Assembly: GCA_036251935.1 (NCBI GenBank)
Contig: CP133967.1
Location: 2,179,488-2,243,487 of the forward strand
From: Orbaceae bacterium lpD04
GTDB taxonomy: Bacteria > Pseudomonadota > Gammaproteobacteria > Enterobacterales > Orbaceae
Direction: 5' to 3'
DNA length: 64,000 nt
Positions 25,113-34,210 of this stretch are shown piece after piece. Positions within the stretch are counted from its first letter, which is position 1, and each line of letters starts with the position of its first letter. Made by a program: the position numbers and the translations under genes. The notes under the pieces were generated by a model, which had not been told where the DNA came from, made no database searches, and was given only the letters and a program-made list of their open reading frames with translations.

Positions 25113-25449
25113 TAGACGAAGTTATCCTTTCATTATTTTTTTATTATTACAATTAGTAAGTTAACTAATTAATTTTTATAAATTATCTATTATTTGGATT
25201 GAACAAAGGCAATTATAAAACAAATATTGAACTGATGGTTATTTTTTTATGATGAATATTAATAAAAATTAGCGGTTGTGGTTTTAGCTAAGCTAAATAC
25301 CCATGAGATCACTTACGATAAAAAATATTTAATGATTTTTCGTCCATAATTAAGATTTTATCTTTAAGACTTTAAAGCCGTTATCACTGTGAATAACGAC
25401 TTGTTTACCGCCTATATTTTTATAGCGTATTTGATTTTTGAATCTAAGG
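25113..25449. other. Upstream region of the effector operon
   Basis: AT-rich intergenic DNA between the adaptor gene and the histidine phosphatase. It should hold the promoter of the effector operon, but no clear -35/-10 pair or regulator site is distinguishable. The right end contains a possible 40-codon ORF (25350-25472, listed separately). Confidence 0.4.
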
Positions 25450-25472
25450 TTATTTTTTGATATGCTCAACAT
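25350..25472 (-). CDS. Possible small ORF overlapping the phosphatase end
   Basis: 40 codons starting at an ATG inside the last codons of the histidine phosphatase in another frame. It contains FKNQIRYKNIGGKQVVIHSD and ends KVLKIKS. The composition looks protein-like (alternating beta-type residues), but there is no recognised family and no separate RBS. It could be a remnant of a lost gene or chance. Confidence 0.25.
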   Translation of the reverse strand: MLSISKNNLRFKNQIRYKNIGGKQVVIHSDNGFKVLKIKS

Positions 25473-26097
25473 CATTAAAATAGTCAACCTTGTAATGACC
25501 ACTATTACCATCACCTTGATAATTAACCTTGCTGATGCTGGTATTTAATATCCGTGGAAAATAGTTTTCATCACGGTGTTTACGCCAATCACCGCCGTTT
25601 AATACACAAATAAGTAAACGTAATGCCGTGCCATGTGAAACGATTAAAATATTACCTTTATCAGGGGCATTTTTAACGATTTCATCTAAACTCTTTTGCA
25701 TGCGTACAAGAACATCGTGATAGATTTCGCCTTGGTTAGTGCTGGCATCAAACTTTTCTGGCTCATGCATGTAAAGATTGAATTCAGGTAATTTTAATAG
25801 TTCAGGCACATGCTGACCTTCCCATAAACCAAAATCCATTTCGCAAAGCCCATCTAAGGTGTGTACTGCAACGCTGTCATCACGCTCAGATAATATATAA
25901 TCCCTTGTTTCAACCGCTCGTTGCTGTGGGCTTGAATAGGCCGCGACAAAGGGGATATCTTTCAGGTGTTGACCAGTAATTTTTGCACCTAATACCCCAT
26001 CAGCCGTTAGTGGGGAATTTTTTGAACCTTGCATTTGATCTTTGATATTCCACTCTGTTTGCCCATGTCTAATTAAATATAAATTCAAATCTTTCAT
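25450..26097 (-). CDS. Histidine phosphatase family protein (GpmB-like)
   Basis: 215 residues with the phosphohistidine motif LIRHGQTEWN at the N-terminus, SSPQQRAVETRDYI, the acid in CEMDFGLWEG, and the second histidine in ILIVSHGTALRLL. These are the complete active-site features of the phosphoglycerate-mutase-like phosphatases. The length equals E. coli GpmB, but the substrate cannot be told from sequence. It lies 28 bp downstream of rluC and may be in its operon. Confidence 0.85.
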   Translation of the reverse strand: MKDLNLYLIRHGQTEWNIKDQMQGSKNSPLTADGVLGAKITGQHLKDIPFVAAYSSPQQRAVETRDYILSERDDSVAVHTLDGLCEMDFGLWEGQHVPELLKLPEFNLYMHEPEKFDASTNQGEIYHDVLVRMQKSLDEIVKNAPDKGNILIVSHGTALRLLICVLNGGDWRKHRDENYFPRILNTSISKVNYQGDGNSGHYKVDYFNDVEHIKK

Positions 26098-26125
26098 TGG
26101 TTATCCTTTCGATATAGTACTTAAA

Positions 26126-27088
26126 TTAGTTTTGTCGCAAAGCTGCCAAGCAATGTTGTAAAATAGGATCTAATGGTGCTTGTAACTGCATTATTTGTTC
26201 TGTTTTGGGATGAGTGAATTGTACATGCGCTGCATGTAAAAATAGTCGATTGAGTTTAGTACCAATCAGCGCTGCATCAAAGCTTTTATCACCATAACGA
26301 TCATCAAACGCTATTGGATGACCTGCATATTGGGTGTGTACGCGGATTTGATGGGTTCGGCCAGTTATTGGGCTTGCTTTAATTAAGGTTGCAAAGCCAA
26401 AACGCGCTTCAACTTTGAAACGTGTTTCTGACGGTTTACCTTCTTGGTCAACGCGAACAATGCGCTCACCACTTTTTAATACATTTTTTAATAGCGGTGC
26501 TTGTACCACTTTACAAGCAGATGACCAATCACCTTTAACTAATGCTAAGTAATCTTTAGTCATCTGTTTTAATCGTAACTGTTCATGTAGCGCCCTTAAC
26601 GCCGAGCGTTTTTTAGCAATGAGTAATATGCCTGAGGTTTCTCTATCTATGCGATGAACAAGTTCTAAAAATTTAGCCTCAGGCCTTAATACTCTAAGAC
26701 CTTCAATAACACCAAAACTTAAACCACTACCGCCGTGCACCGCAATACCCGAGGGTTTATTTATGGCTAAAATGCAGTCATCTTCATAAATAATCGTATG
26801 TTCTAACATCGCTATTTTATCGAGCTTTGGCGATAAAAAGGTCTCAACTTTTTCAGCGACTCTAACTGGTGGGATCCGCACTTCATCACCAACATTCACT
26901 TTATACTCAGGTTTTACCCGTTTTTTGTTCACCCGAACTTCACCTTTACGTAAAATGCGGTAGATCATACTTTTGGGAACACCTTTTAATTGAGTAATTA
27001 AGAAATTATCAATACGCTGTCCCTCATTATTACTTGATATGGTAACTAATTGAACTTGAAGCTGTTTTTGGGACGCAGGAGATGTCAT
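26126..27088 (-). CDS. rluC: 23S rRNA pseudouridine(955/2504/2580) synthase RluC
   Basis: 320 residues. An N-terminal S4 RNA-binding domain (GQRIDNFL...KSMIYRILRKGEVRVNKKRV) is followed by the RluA-type catalytic domain with LELVHRIDRETSG; the catalytic aspartate is Asp148. Also present are the GRTHQIRVHTQYAGHPIAFD motif and a C-terminal LHAAHVQFTHP. The domain order and length match RluC rather than RluD. It is transcribed divergently from dsbB. Confidence 0.93.
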   Translation of the reverse strand: MTSPASQKQLQVQLVTISSNNEGQRIDNFLITQLKGVPKSMIYRILRKGEVRVNKKRVKPEYKVNVGDEVRIPPVRVAEKVETFLSPKLDKIAMLEHTIIYEDDCILAINKPSGIAVHGGSGLSFGVIEGLRVLRPEAKFLELVHRIDRETSGILLIAKKRSALRALHEQLRLKQMTKDYLALVKGDWSSACKVVQAPLLKNVLKSGERIVRVDQEGKPSETRFKVEARFGFATLIKASPITGRTHQIRVHTQYAGHPIAFDDRYGDKSFDAALIGTKLNRLFLHAAHVQFTHPKTEQIMQLQAPLDPILQHCLAALRQN

Positions 27089-27215
27089 ATATTTTGTTAA
27101 TCCACTATAAAAAAAATTTACTTTGCGATAGAATCAACTACACGTTCGGTGCAATTTATTTAATTTTGTTCCGTTAATGCAACGATTATATAGGAAAATA
27201 AAGGAATAAAACAGT

Positions 27216-27767
27216 ATGCTAAAATTACTTAGCCAGTATTCAAAAAACCGCACTGCGTGGTTTTTACTGTTGTTATCAGCAATTGTATTTGAATCAATCG
27301 CTTTATTTTTTCAACATTATCAAGGCCTACCACCTTGTACATTATGTATCTATCAGCGAGTTGCGATCCTCGGTATTGCTTTTGCCAGCTTAATCGCGCT
27401 TTTTTCGCCCAAAAATATTATTGCAAGGGTGGTTGGGATCTTTATTTGGTTATACAGTGCGTATTGTGGATTTAATTTGGCTTTTCAACAAGCGCGATTG
27501 CAATTTGCGCCCTCATTTACCGATAGCTGTTCAATTAACGTTCAATTCCCTAATTGGCTACCACTTAATCATTGGTTTCCTAATGTGTTTAATGCTTACG
27601 GTTCTTGCGCTGATAAATTATGGTCATTTTTAACCATTGAGATGTCGCAGTGGATGGTTATTATTTTTAGCTGTTATATGGTTCTTGGTATTTTGGTACT
27701 TTTTGCGAACTTATGTTATCCAAATAAGCAGTTCACCGTAACGGTAATAAATAAACGCGATTTTTGA
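27216..27767 (+). CDS. dsbB: Disulfide bond formation protein DsbB
   Basis: Four-helix inner-membrane protein that reoxidises DsbA and passes electrons to quinones. 183 residues. The CTLC pair is at 41/44, as in E. coli, and the second periplasmic pair is at about 105/131 (DSCSIN, GSCADK). Arg48 after the first pair (CIYQR) is the quinone-site arginine. rluA follows at 50 bp. Confidence 0.95.
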   Translation: MLKLLSQYSKNRTAWFLLLLSAIVFESIALFFQHYQGLPPCTLCIYQRVAILGIAFASLIALFSPKNIIARVVGIFIWLYSAYCGFNLAFQQARLQFAPSFTDSCSINVQFPNWLPLNHWFPNVFNAYGSCADKLWSFLTIEMSQWMVIIFSCYMVLGILVLFANLCYPNKQFTVTVINKRDF

Positions 27768-27816
27768 TTTTATTTTTGCTAGAATGGCGACAATTTTAGT
27801 AAAAAGTTGATAGATA

Positions 27817-28473
27817 ATGTTGTTCGAATACCATCCCCCTGTTGACCCATGGTTAACAATTTTATACCAAGATAATCATATTGTGGTCGTTAACAAGCAA
27901 TCAGGTCTATTGTCTGTATCTGGCAATAAACCTGAATATCAAGATAGTATTATTCATCGCTTACAGCAAAAATACAGTTATGTTGAGTCTGTCCATCGCC
28001 TTGATATGGCAACGAGCGGTATTATGGTTGCGGCGTTATCTAAACTTGCTGATCGTGAAATAAAAAAACAGTTTCGCGAGCGCATTCCTAAAAAACGTTA
28101 TATTGCTAGGGTTTTTGGTCACCTAGCGCATGATCATGGTAAGGTTGATGTTCCGCTAATTTGTGATTGGCCAAACAGACCAAAGCAAATGGTTGACTAT
28201 GAAAATGGTAAACAGGCGCTAACCCACTATAACGTTATATCACGTAATGAAAATAACACCACCGATGTAGAGCTTTTACCTCATACTGGCCGTTCACATC
28301 AACTTCGTGTGCATATGCAAGCAATTGGCCATCCGATTTTGGGTGATAAGTTTTATGCTGGGCCCGAGGCGTTTGCGATGGCAAGTCGATTATTACTGCA
28401 TGCCCAAATGTTAACAATTAATCACCCTTTATCGGGCGAAAGTATGATGTTTAGCTGTGATCCTGATTTTTAA
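27817..28473 (+). CDS. rluA: Dual-specificity pseudouridine synthase RluA
   Basis: Isomerises U746 in 23S rRNA and U32 in tRNAs. 218 residues, as in E. coli (219). It lacks an S4 domain. The catalytic aspartate is Asp63 in VHRLDMATSG, with GRSHQLRVHMQAIGHPILGD and a C-terminal LLLHAQMLTINHP. The N-terminal YHPPVDPWLTILYQD is typical of RluA. Confidence 0.95.
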   Translation: MLFEYHPPVDPWLTILYQDNHIVVVNKQSGLLSVSGNKPEYQDSIIHRLQQKYSYVESVHRLDMATSGIMVAALSKLADREIKKQFRERIPKKRYIARVFGHLAHDHGKVDVPLICDWPNRPKQMVDYENGKQALTHYNVISRNENNTTDVELLPHTGRSHQLRVHMQAIGHPILGDKFYAGPEAFAMASRLLLHAQMLTINHPLSGESMMFSCDPDF

Positions 28474-28508
28474 TCGCTATCGTTATTGCGATCTTATAGG
28501 AGTATTTA

Positions 28509-29111
28509 ATGAAAAAATGTGTTTTAGCCACCAATAATCAAGGTAAAGTCAAAGAACTACAAAGCTTACTTGCTGATGCAGGCTTTAATGTTGTAGCGCA
28601 AAGTGAATATCACATTGCTGATGCCGATGAAATAGGTTTAACATTTATTGAAAATGCGATTATTAAAGCGCGGCACTGCGCACAGTTAACGGGATCACCA
28701 TCGATTGCCGATGATTCTGGATTAGCAGTTGATGCATTAGGCGGCGCACCGGGGATCTATTCTGCCCGTTATTTTGGTGAAGGGGCGACAGATCAAAAAA
28801 ATAATCAAAAATTGTTAGCCGCATTGCAAGATGTTCCACCACAAAAACGAACAGCTTACTTTTATTGCGCCTTAGTTTATATGCGTAGTGCCAGCGATCC
28901 GACGCCGATCGTTTGCTTGGGTAAATGGCGTGGTATGATTTTAGAACAAGCGCAAGGTGAAGGCGGCTTTGGCTATGACCCGTTATTTTTTATCCCGGAA
29001 TTAAACGCAAGCGCAGCTGAGCTAACTAAAGAGCATAAAAGCCAAATTTCTCATCGCGGTCAAGCATTAAAGCAGTTGATAGATAAACTCAAAACTGACT
29101 TAAATAATTAA
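28509..29111 (+). CDS. rdgB: dITP/XTP pyrophosphatase RdgB
   Basis: Removes non-canonical purine triphosphates (ITP, dITP, XTP) from the nucleotide pool. 200 residues with the family signatures [47 protein letters not shown] and [12 protein letters not shown], and a final [10 protein letters not shown]. It has a clear RBS (TAGGAG) and a start typical of the family. Confidence 0.96.
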   Translation: MKKCVLATNNQGKVKELQSLLADAGFNVVAQSEYHIADADEIGLTFIENAIIKARHCAQLTGSPSIADDSGLAVDALGGAPGIYSARYFGEGATDQKNNQKLLAALQDVPPQKRTAYFYCALVYMRSASDPTPIVCLGKWRGMILEQAQGEGGFGYDPLFFIPELNASAAELTKEHKSQISHRGQALKQLIDKLKTDLNN

Positions 29112-29121
29112 TATATATTTA

Positions 29122-29279
29122 TGACCATTGACGATGCTCGAAAATAGCGCTGAAATCAGAAGCTGGGGTATATCAGGACGTCGTCCTGAACCCTTTTAAA
29201 ACGGAGGCGAAGCCTCTAATCACCCTGCTTATAACAACGCTAAAGTTTAAACTAAAAAATCAAGTATCTTGATTTTACT
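29122..29279 (-). repeat. Dispersed intergenic repeat, copy 2 of 3 (inverted)
   Basis: Reverse-complement copy of the repeat at 1213-1364 and 47919-48082, between the convergent ends of rdgB and a hypothetical gene. On the minus strand it reads AATCAAG-ATA-CTTGATT then T's, ACTTTAGCGTTGTTATAA and GAGGCTTCGCCTC, ending in CAGCGCTATTTTCGAGCAT. Confidence 0.75.
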
Positions 29280-29393
29280 TGAATATAACGCGTTATTTAC
29301 CTTAATAATTTCGATGACTTTGATAAGTTCGGCCATCAGATTAATCTATGACCAAGTAAGTTTTTTGATATTATGTACTTAGCTTGAGCGAGT

Positions 29394-29834
29394 CTAGCAG
29401 TAAATTACCCGTTTACCTAGTTCAGGATTTTGTGCATCATTGGCAAATTGCTCAATGAAGTAGGCAATATGATCAGCTTTATCACCAATTAAACGGCCCT
29501 TAACTTTATTCCATGTCAATAGCACAATACAGGCATCAGGTTCACCCACAATCAGCATTGGCTGCTCATATTCACTGTTCCAAAAAAATGTTCCACCATA
29601 AAGTTTGTAGGCTGTTAATAACAAGTAGCAGCCATATTCTTGGGTGGTCATTGCAATTTGCTCTTCAGATAACATTAAGCTTTGTTCAGCCATTTCGCTA
29701 AGTACCATTTCAACAACGCTGATACTTTTTTCGCTATAATCCAGTTGATTAATACTCCAAGTTGGACTATTAAAAATTGCATTTTGAGCCCATGCTTGAA
29801 CTTCTTCGTAAAGCTCATTTTTATCTGTTGCCAT
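29394..29834 (-). CDS. Hypothetical protein (146 residues)
   Basis: I do not recognise a family. It is acidic, soluble, with no signal peptide or membrane segment. The centre reads YGCYLLLTAYKLYGGTFFWN then PMLIVGEPDACIVLLTWNKV, which looks like an alpha/beta domain. It is 26 bp downstream of mazG on the same strand, so probably cotranscribed with it. A housekeeping-like composition and a good RBS (AGGACATAACG) support a real gene. Confidence 0.7.
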   Translation of the reverse strand: MATDKNELYEEVQAWAQNAIFNSPTWSINQLDYSEKSISVVEMVLSEMAEQSLMLSEEQIAMTTQEYGCYLLLTAYKLYGGTFFWNSEYEQPMLIVGEPDACIVLLTWNKVKGRLIGDKADHIAYFIEQFANDAQNPELGKRVIYC

Positions 29835-29860
29835 AATCGTTATGTCCTTGTACTCATTAT

Positions 29861-30631
29861 TTATGGTTCATTGCGTTTTACTTGTTGCCAAGCTTGCTCC
29901 ATCTCATCAAGCGTTACTTCGTTTAACTTATGACCTTGCTTGCTGATAATGTTTTCTACTTGCCGAAAGCGCCGCTCAAATTTTTGGCTCGCTTTATTTA
30001 ACGTTAGTTCTGCGTTAAAACCTAAATGGCGTGTTAGATTAACAACGGAAAATAATAGATCACCAACTTCTTCTTCGATTTTTTCAGTAACTTGTTTATC
30101 ACAATTAATTTCAGCTAAAACTTCATCAATTTCTTCTTTAACTTTATCAATAACTGGCGGTAAAGTTTGCCAATCAAAGCCAACTGATGCGCAGCGTTTT
30201 TGGATTTTTTCAGCACGCATTAAAGCTGGCAAGGCTTGAGGAATATCATCTAAAATAGAATATTGTTGTTTCTGATCGCGCTCTTTTTGTTTCAATACTT
30301 CCCAATTAATTTTAGCTGTTTTTTGTTCACCAAAGATGTGGGGATGACGGCTAATTAATTTTTGTTTGAGGGTATTGCAGATATCGTCAAAACTAAAATG
30401 CTGCTGTTCTTCAGCCATCTGCGCATATAAAAGAATTTGAAATAGTAGATCACCTAATTCTGTTTTCAATTCAGGAAAATTTTTTTGTTCGATAGCCTGT
30501 AATACTTCATAGCTTTCTTCAAGTGTATTACCTTTAATTGAATCAAAGGTTTGCACTCGATCCCATTCGCAGCCAGTCAGCGGATCACGTAGCTGCTTTA
30601 CCACCGTTAGCAATTGTTCGATTGATTGCAA
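29861..30631 (-). CDS. mazG: Nucleoside triphosphate pyrophosphohydrolase MazG
   Basis: Hydrolyses (d)NTPs to monophosphates and pyrophosphate. 256 residues with two MazG domains. The first has CEWDRVQTFDSIKGNTLEES and ELGDLLFQILLYAQMAEE; the second has KVKEEIDEVLAEI and EEVGDLLFSVVNLTRHLG. The EExxE and ExxD metal-binding residues are visible in both. Confidence 0.94.
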   Translation of the reverse strand: MQSIEQLLTVVKQLRDPLTGCEWDRVQTFDSIKGNTLEESYEVLQAIEQKNFPELKTELGDLLFQILLYAQMAEEQQHFSFDDICNTLKQKLISRHPHIFGEQKTAKINWEVLKQKERDQKQQYSILDDIPQALPALMRAEKIQKRCASVGFDWQTLPPVIDKVKEEIDEVLAEINCDKQVTEKIEEEVGDLLFSVVNLTRHLGFNAELTLNKASQKFERRFRQVENIISKQGHKLNEVTLDEMEQAWQQVKRNEP

Positions 30632-30783
30632 AACATTTCCTCGCTTAATTTTGATCGTATATCGCCATTATACGCATAATTTTATATTTCAGCACATTTA
30701 GCCAAGATTAATTCAATTATTTTTCTGTCCATCAGTTTTATAGTATACTGACTCGATGACTCACTGATATTGAATATTTAATT

Positions 30784-32817
30784 ATGGATAATTTACGCGA
30801 ACTTACCCTTAGAGGAATTATTTTAGGGGCTTTTATTACTGTTATTTTTACCGCATCTAATGTTTATTTGGGCTTAAAAGTTGGTTTAACTTTTTCATCG
30901 GCCATCCCCGCCGCCGTTATTTCGATGGCTGTTTTACGTTTCTTTTCAGGTACGACCATTCTTGAAAATAATATGGTGCAAACCCAAGCTTCAGCTGCCG
31001 GCACATTATCATCAATTATTTTTGTATTACCGGGTTTATTGATGATTGGTTACTGGCAAAGTTTTCCATTTTGGTTAACCCTTGCAGTTTGTGCATCGGG
31101 AGGGATGTTAGGTGTGTTATTTTCTATCCCACTTCGTCAAGTTATGGTGGTTAGAAGCTCACTGCCTTATCCTGAAGGCGTTGCGGCTGCGGAAATTTTA
31201 AAAGCAGGCTGTGAATCCGATGACACACAAGAATCAAAAGCAAATCACGATGGTTTAAAAGATATTATCTTTGGCGGCGTTATTGCTTCATGTGTGAGCA
31301 TCTTGACTAATGGATTTCGTGTCATCAGCGATGGCACTGCGTATTGGTTTACACAAGGTAAATCTATTTTCCAAATTCCACTTGGTTTTTCATTGGCATT
31401 ACTTAGTGCTGGTTATTTAGTCGGTATTATTTCTGGTATTTCAATTCTAATTGGTAATATTATCGCTTGGGGCTTTGCCATTCCTATTTTAAGTTCAACC
31501 ATGGATTACGATCCAAATGCCTCTTTAGCACAAACAGCAATGGGCATTTGGGCACATGATGTGCGCTTTATTGGCGCAGGTACCCTTGCAATTGCAGCGA
31601 TGTGGACATTATTAACATTAATTAAACCCGTGATTGAAGGTTTAAAAATATCATTTGGTTCATTCAAGTCCGAAAATAGTAATACTAAAGTGCCGCGCAC
31701 AGAACAAGATTTATCACCTAAAACAATTGTAATGATTATGGTGGCAATGTTAGTTATTTTATTAGGTACTTTTTACTCTTTTGTGTCTGATAGCGGCGTA
31801 TCGACAGGTGTTGCTTGGTCTTTAGTTTTTTGCTCGGTACTGTTTGCCTTCATTATCGGCTTTTTAGTTGCCGCTGCTTGTGGTTATATGGCAGGTTTAG
31901 TTGGTTCTTCGGCAAGCCCGATATCAGGTATTGGTATTGTTGCCGTTACCGTCATTTCACTGCTGCTATTGGCATTAGGTAAAGCAAACGGCTTGTTAGA
32001 TACGGTTGAGGGTTCAAATTTTGCCACGGCACTAGCGTTATTTACAACGAGTGCAATACTTGCTATCGCTACAATTTCAAATGATAATTTACAGGATTTA
32101 AAAACCGGTTATTTAGTCAAAGCAACCCCATGGCGTCAGCAAGTTGCATTATTAGTGGGCTGCGTGGTTGGTGCTGTTGTTATTGCGCCGGTATTAGATA
32201 TTTTATATAACGCGTATGGCTTTACTGGCGCAATGCCTAGGGCCGATATGGATCCATCGCAAGTATTAGCAGCCCCACAAGCAACGTTAATGACCACGAT
32301 TGCTAAAGGTATTTTTGCCGATAAAATGGAATGGACGATGATAATAATTGGCCTAGCACTTGGCGCTGTCATTATTATTATTGACTTAGTACTTGGCAAA
32401 AATAATTGTAAGTTCCGTTTACCAGCGCTTGCTGTTGGTATGGGAATTTACTTACCACCTGTTATTACTACCCCAATTTTTATTGGCGCCCTTATTTCAT
32501 GGTTTATTCGTCGACGCGTAACTAAGTCTAATGGTCATTCACCAGACAGTGAAAACTATCGCCGCGTTGATCGTAAAGCAGCACTGATCGCATCGGGTTT
32601 AATTGTTGGTGAAAGCCTAGTTGGTGTAATTATGGCAGTCGTTATTGTCATTAGCGTTTCAAGTGGTGGGAGTGATGCACCTATGTCGTTAGCGCCTTGG
32701 CTTGGTAGTCTATTTGGCGGTGATTTAGATCTTGTGCAGCAGTTACTTGGCCTACTGGTATTTGTTGTTATTTGTGTAGCGTTTGTGCGCCGCGCGTTAT
32801 CAGCCCTAAAAAAATAA
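30784..32817 (+). CDS. OPT family oligopeptide transporter
   Basis: 677-residue inner-membrane transporter with about 14-16 hydrophobic segments. Family landmarks: RGIILGAFITVIFTASNVYL, NNMVQTQASAAGTLSSIIFV, RSSLPYPEGVAAAEILKAG, GSSASPISGIGI and NDNLQDLKTGYLVKATPWRQ. It imports peptides or metal-peptide conjugates with protons in this family; the substrate here is unknown. It stands alone, ahead of a hairpin at 32825-32860. Confidence 0.93.
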   Translation: MDNLRELTLRGIILGAFITVIFTASNVYLGLKVGLTFSSAIPAAVISMAVLRFFSGTTILENNMVQTQASAAGTLSSIIFVLPGLLMIGYWQSFPFWLTLAVCASGGMLGVLFSIPLRQVMVVRSSLPYPEGVAAAEILKAGCESDDTQESKANHDGLKDIIFGGVIASCVSILTNGFRVISDGTAYWFTQGKSIFQIPLGFSLALLSAGYLVGIISGISILIGNIIAWGFAIPILSSTMDYDPNASLAQTAMGIWAHDVRFIGAGTLAIAAMWTLLTLIKPVIEGLKISFGSFKSENSNTKVPRTEQDLSPKTIVMIMVAMLVILLGTFYSFVSDSGVSTGVAWSLVFCSVLFAFIIGFLVAAACGYMAGLVGSSASPISGIGIVAVTVISLLLLALGKANGLLDTVEGSNFATALALFTTSAILAIATISNDNLQDLKTGYLVKATPWRQQVALLVGCVVGAVVIAPVLDILYNAYGFTGAMPRADMDPSQVLAAPQATLMTTIAKGIFADKMEWTMIIIGLALGAVIIIIDLVLGKNNCKFRLPALAVGMGIYLPPVITTPIFIGALISWFIRRRVTKSNGHSPDSENYRRVDRKAALIASGLIVGESLVGVIMAVVIVISVSSGGSDAPMSLAPWLGSLFGGDLDLVQQLLGLLVFVVICVAFVRRALSALKK

Positions 32818-32824
32818 TATGACC

Positions 32825-32860
32825 CATCGATACTTTCATCAATTGATGAGAGTATCGATG
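32825..32860. terminator. Long hairpin after the OPT transporter
   Basis: An 18-bp stem (CATCGATACTTTCATCAA with TTGATGAGAGTATCGATG, one mismatch) and almost no loop. It lacks a strong T run, so it may be a terminator or an RNA-stabilising structure. Confidence 0.55.
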
Positions 32861-32887
32861 TAAAATAAATCAATTGACGTTAAAAAT

Positions 32888-33205
32888 ATGACTCAAGACG
32901 ATAGACAAACCTTCGCAAATCAAGTGTATGCAATTATTGCAGCTATACCTATAGGTAAAGTCATTACCTATGGTCAAATTGCAAAGATGGCTGGAATGCC
33001 TACCTATATTCGTCAAGTCTGTTTTGTTCTTCGTCATCTTCCCAAAGGCAGTAAATTACCTTGCCACCGTATTATTAATGGTCAAGGTCGTTTATCTGTG
33101 ACGGGTGATTCGTATTTAAAATATAAACTTAAATTAATATCCGAAGGAATTGAATTTAATCAAAAGGATAAAATTGATTTACGAAAATATGGTTGGTATA
33201 ACTAA
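32888..33205 (+). CDS. Small MGMT/alkyltransferase-like protein
   Basis: 105 residues, only the C-terminal DNA-binding domain of the O6-alkylguanine transferase family. It contains IPIGKVITYGQIAKMAGMP and LPCHRIINGQGRLS. Alkyltransferase-like (ATL) proteins of this size usually have tryptophan in place of the reactive cysteine (PWHR); here PCHR keeps a cysteine. It could be a minimal methyltransferase or a lesion-flagging protein for nucleotide excision repair. Confidence 0.85.
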   Translation: MTQDDRQTFANQVYAIIAAIPIGKVITYGQIAKMAGMPTYIRQVCFVLRHLPKGSKLPCHRIINGQGRLSVTGDSYLKYKLKLISEGIEFNQKDKIDLRKYGWYN

Positions 33206-33241
33206 ACTTACTTACCTATTTTTATTGCCGCTTATCTACAT

Positions 33242-33265
33242 AAATAGACGCAATTGCGTCTATTT
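33242..33265. terminator. Bidirectional terminator between MGMT-like gene and ybfF
   Basis: Perfect 24-bp palindrome AAATAGACGCAATTGCGTCTATTT, with T's on both outgoing sides, overlapping the ybfF stop codon and following the MGMT-like gene by 37 bp. Confidence 0.7.
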
Positions 33266-34008
33266 TAATCCAGCCAATTTTTGATTAAAGCAATAACCTG
33301 CTTTGGTTTATCATAATGAACATTGTGCCCCGCCCCGTCGACTATTTCGATAGTTGCATAAGGGAACTGAGTTAAAATATCTCCATAATAATCATCGATA
33401 ATATAATTTGATTGTGCACCTTTAATAAATAAGATGGGTTGCCGGTAAGGTGAGATTTCATGCCAAGCACGTATATCAGCGTAGTGCTCAGTAATGGCTT
33501 TGAAATTAAATAACCAATGATCAGACTTATATGATTTTAATAAGAACTGAATCGTCGCCTCATCTAAATACTTGCCCATAATTGTATGCAGTTGGTTCTT
33601 ATTTTCTACTTCTGCTTCGAGCCCGGCATTAATCGCGTTAAATACATTTGTATGGGAGTCGTGCAAGTAATTAACCGGAGCGATATCTAAAATAATGACT
33701 TGCGCAATTAAATGCGCTACACACTCGGTCAATTGCATCGCAACTTTACCGCCCATTGAATGACCAATTAAAATAACATCGTTTAACCCAAGTTGATTAA
33801 TTAATTTTGAAATATCATCAGCCATTAATTGATAATTATGTGCGTCCGACCATGGTGATAAACCATGGTTACGTAAATCAATTTGGATTGTTTGATAGTT
33901 ATTTGCAAATTCGCGCGCAAGGCCTGCTAAATTATCTAAACTACCAAATAAGCCATGTAAAAAGATGATTGGTTGACCATTGCCAGCCATTTTATAGTGA
34001 AGTTCCAT
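33265..34008 (-). CDS. ybfF: Alpha/beta-hydrolase esterase YbfF
   Basis: 247 residues. Hydrolase landmarks: the oxyanion-hole region PIIFLHGLFGSLDN, the nucleophile elbow IGHSMGGKVAMQL, and the C-terminal catalytic histidine in DGAGHNVHYDKP. The sequence pattern matches E. coli YbfF, an acyl esterase of broad specificity. It is a single gene facing the MGMT-like gene. Confidence 0.88.
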   Translation of the reverse strand: MELHYKMAGNGQPIIFLHGLFGSLDNLAGLAREFANNYQTIQIDLRNHGLSPWSDAHNYQLMADDISKLINQLGLNDVILIGHSMGGKVAMQLTECVAHLIAQVIILDIAPVNYLHDSHTNVFNAINAGLEAEVENKNQLHTIMGKYLDEATIQFLLKSYKSDHWLFNFKAITEHYADIRAWHEISPYRQPILFIKGAQSNYIIDDYYGDILTQFPYATIEIVDGAGHNVHYDKPKQVIALIKNWLD

Positions 34009-34210
34009 TTAGCCAAATCGAGTTTAATCTTTATTAATGACCAATATAACGAATTTTGATGTTTATTGATATGTTCTCTTTAGCTGATTAATGTATTTAT
34101 TTACCAATTGCCAATATTATTTATTGTTAAGGATGATCTGCAAATATTAGCAGATAGCTAGTGCAAATTCTGCTACAATTATGCCAATCACCCCTACTTC
34201 TGATAATATT

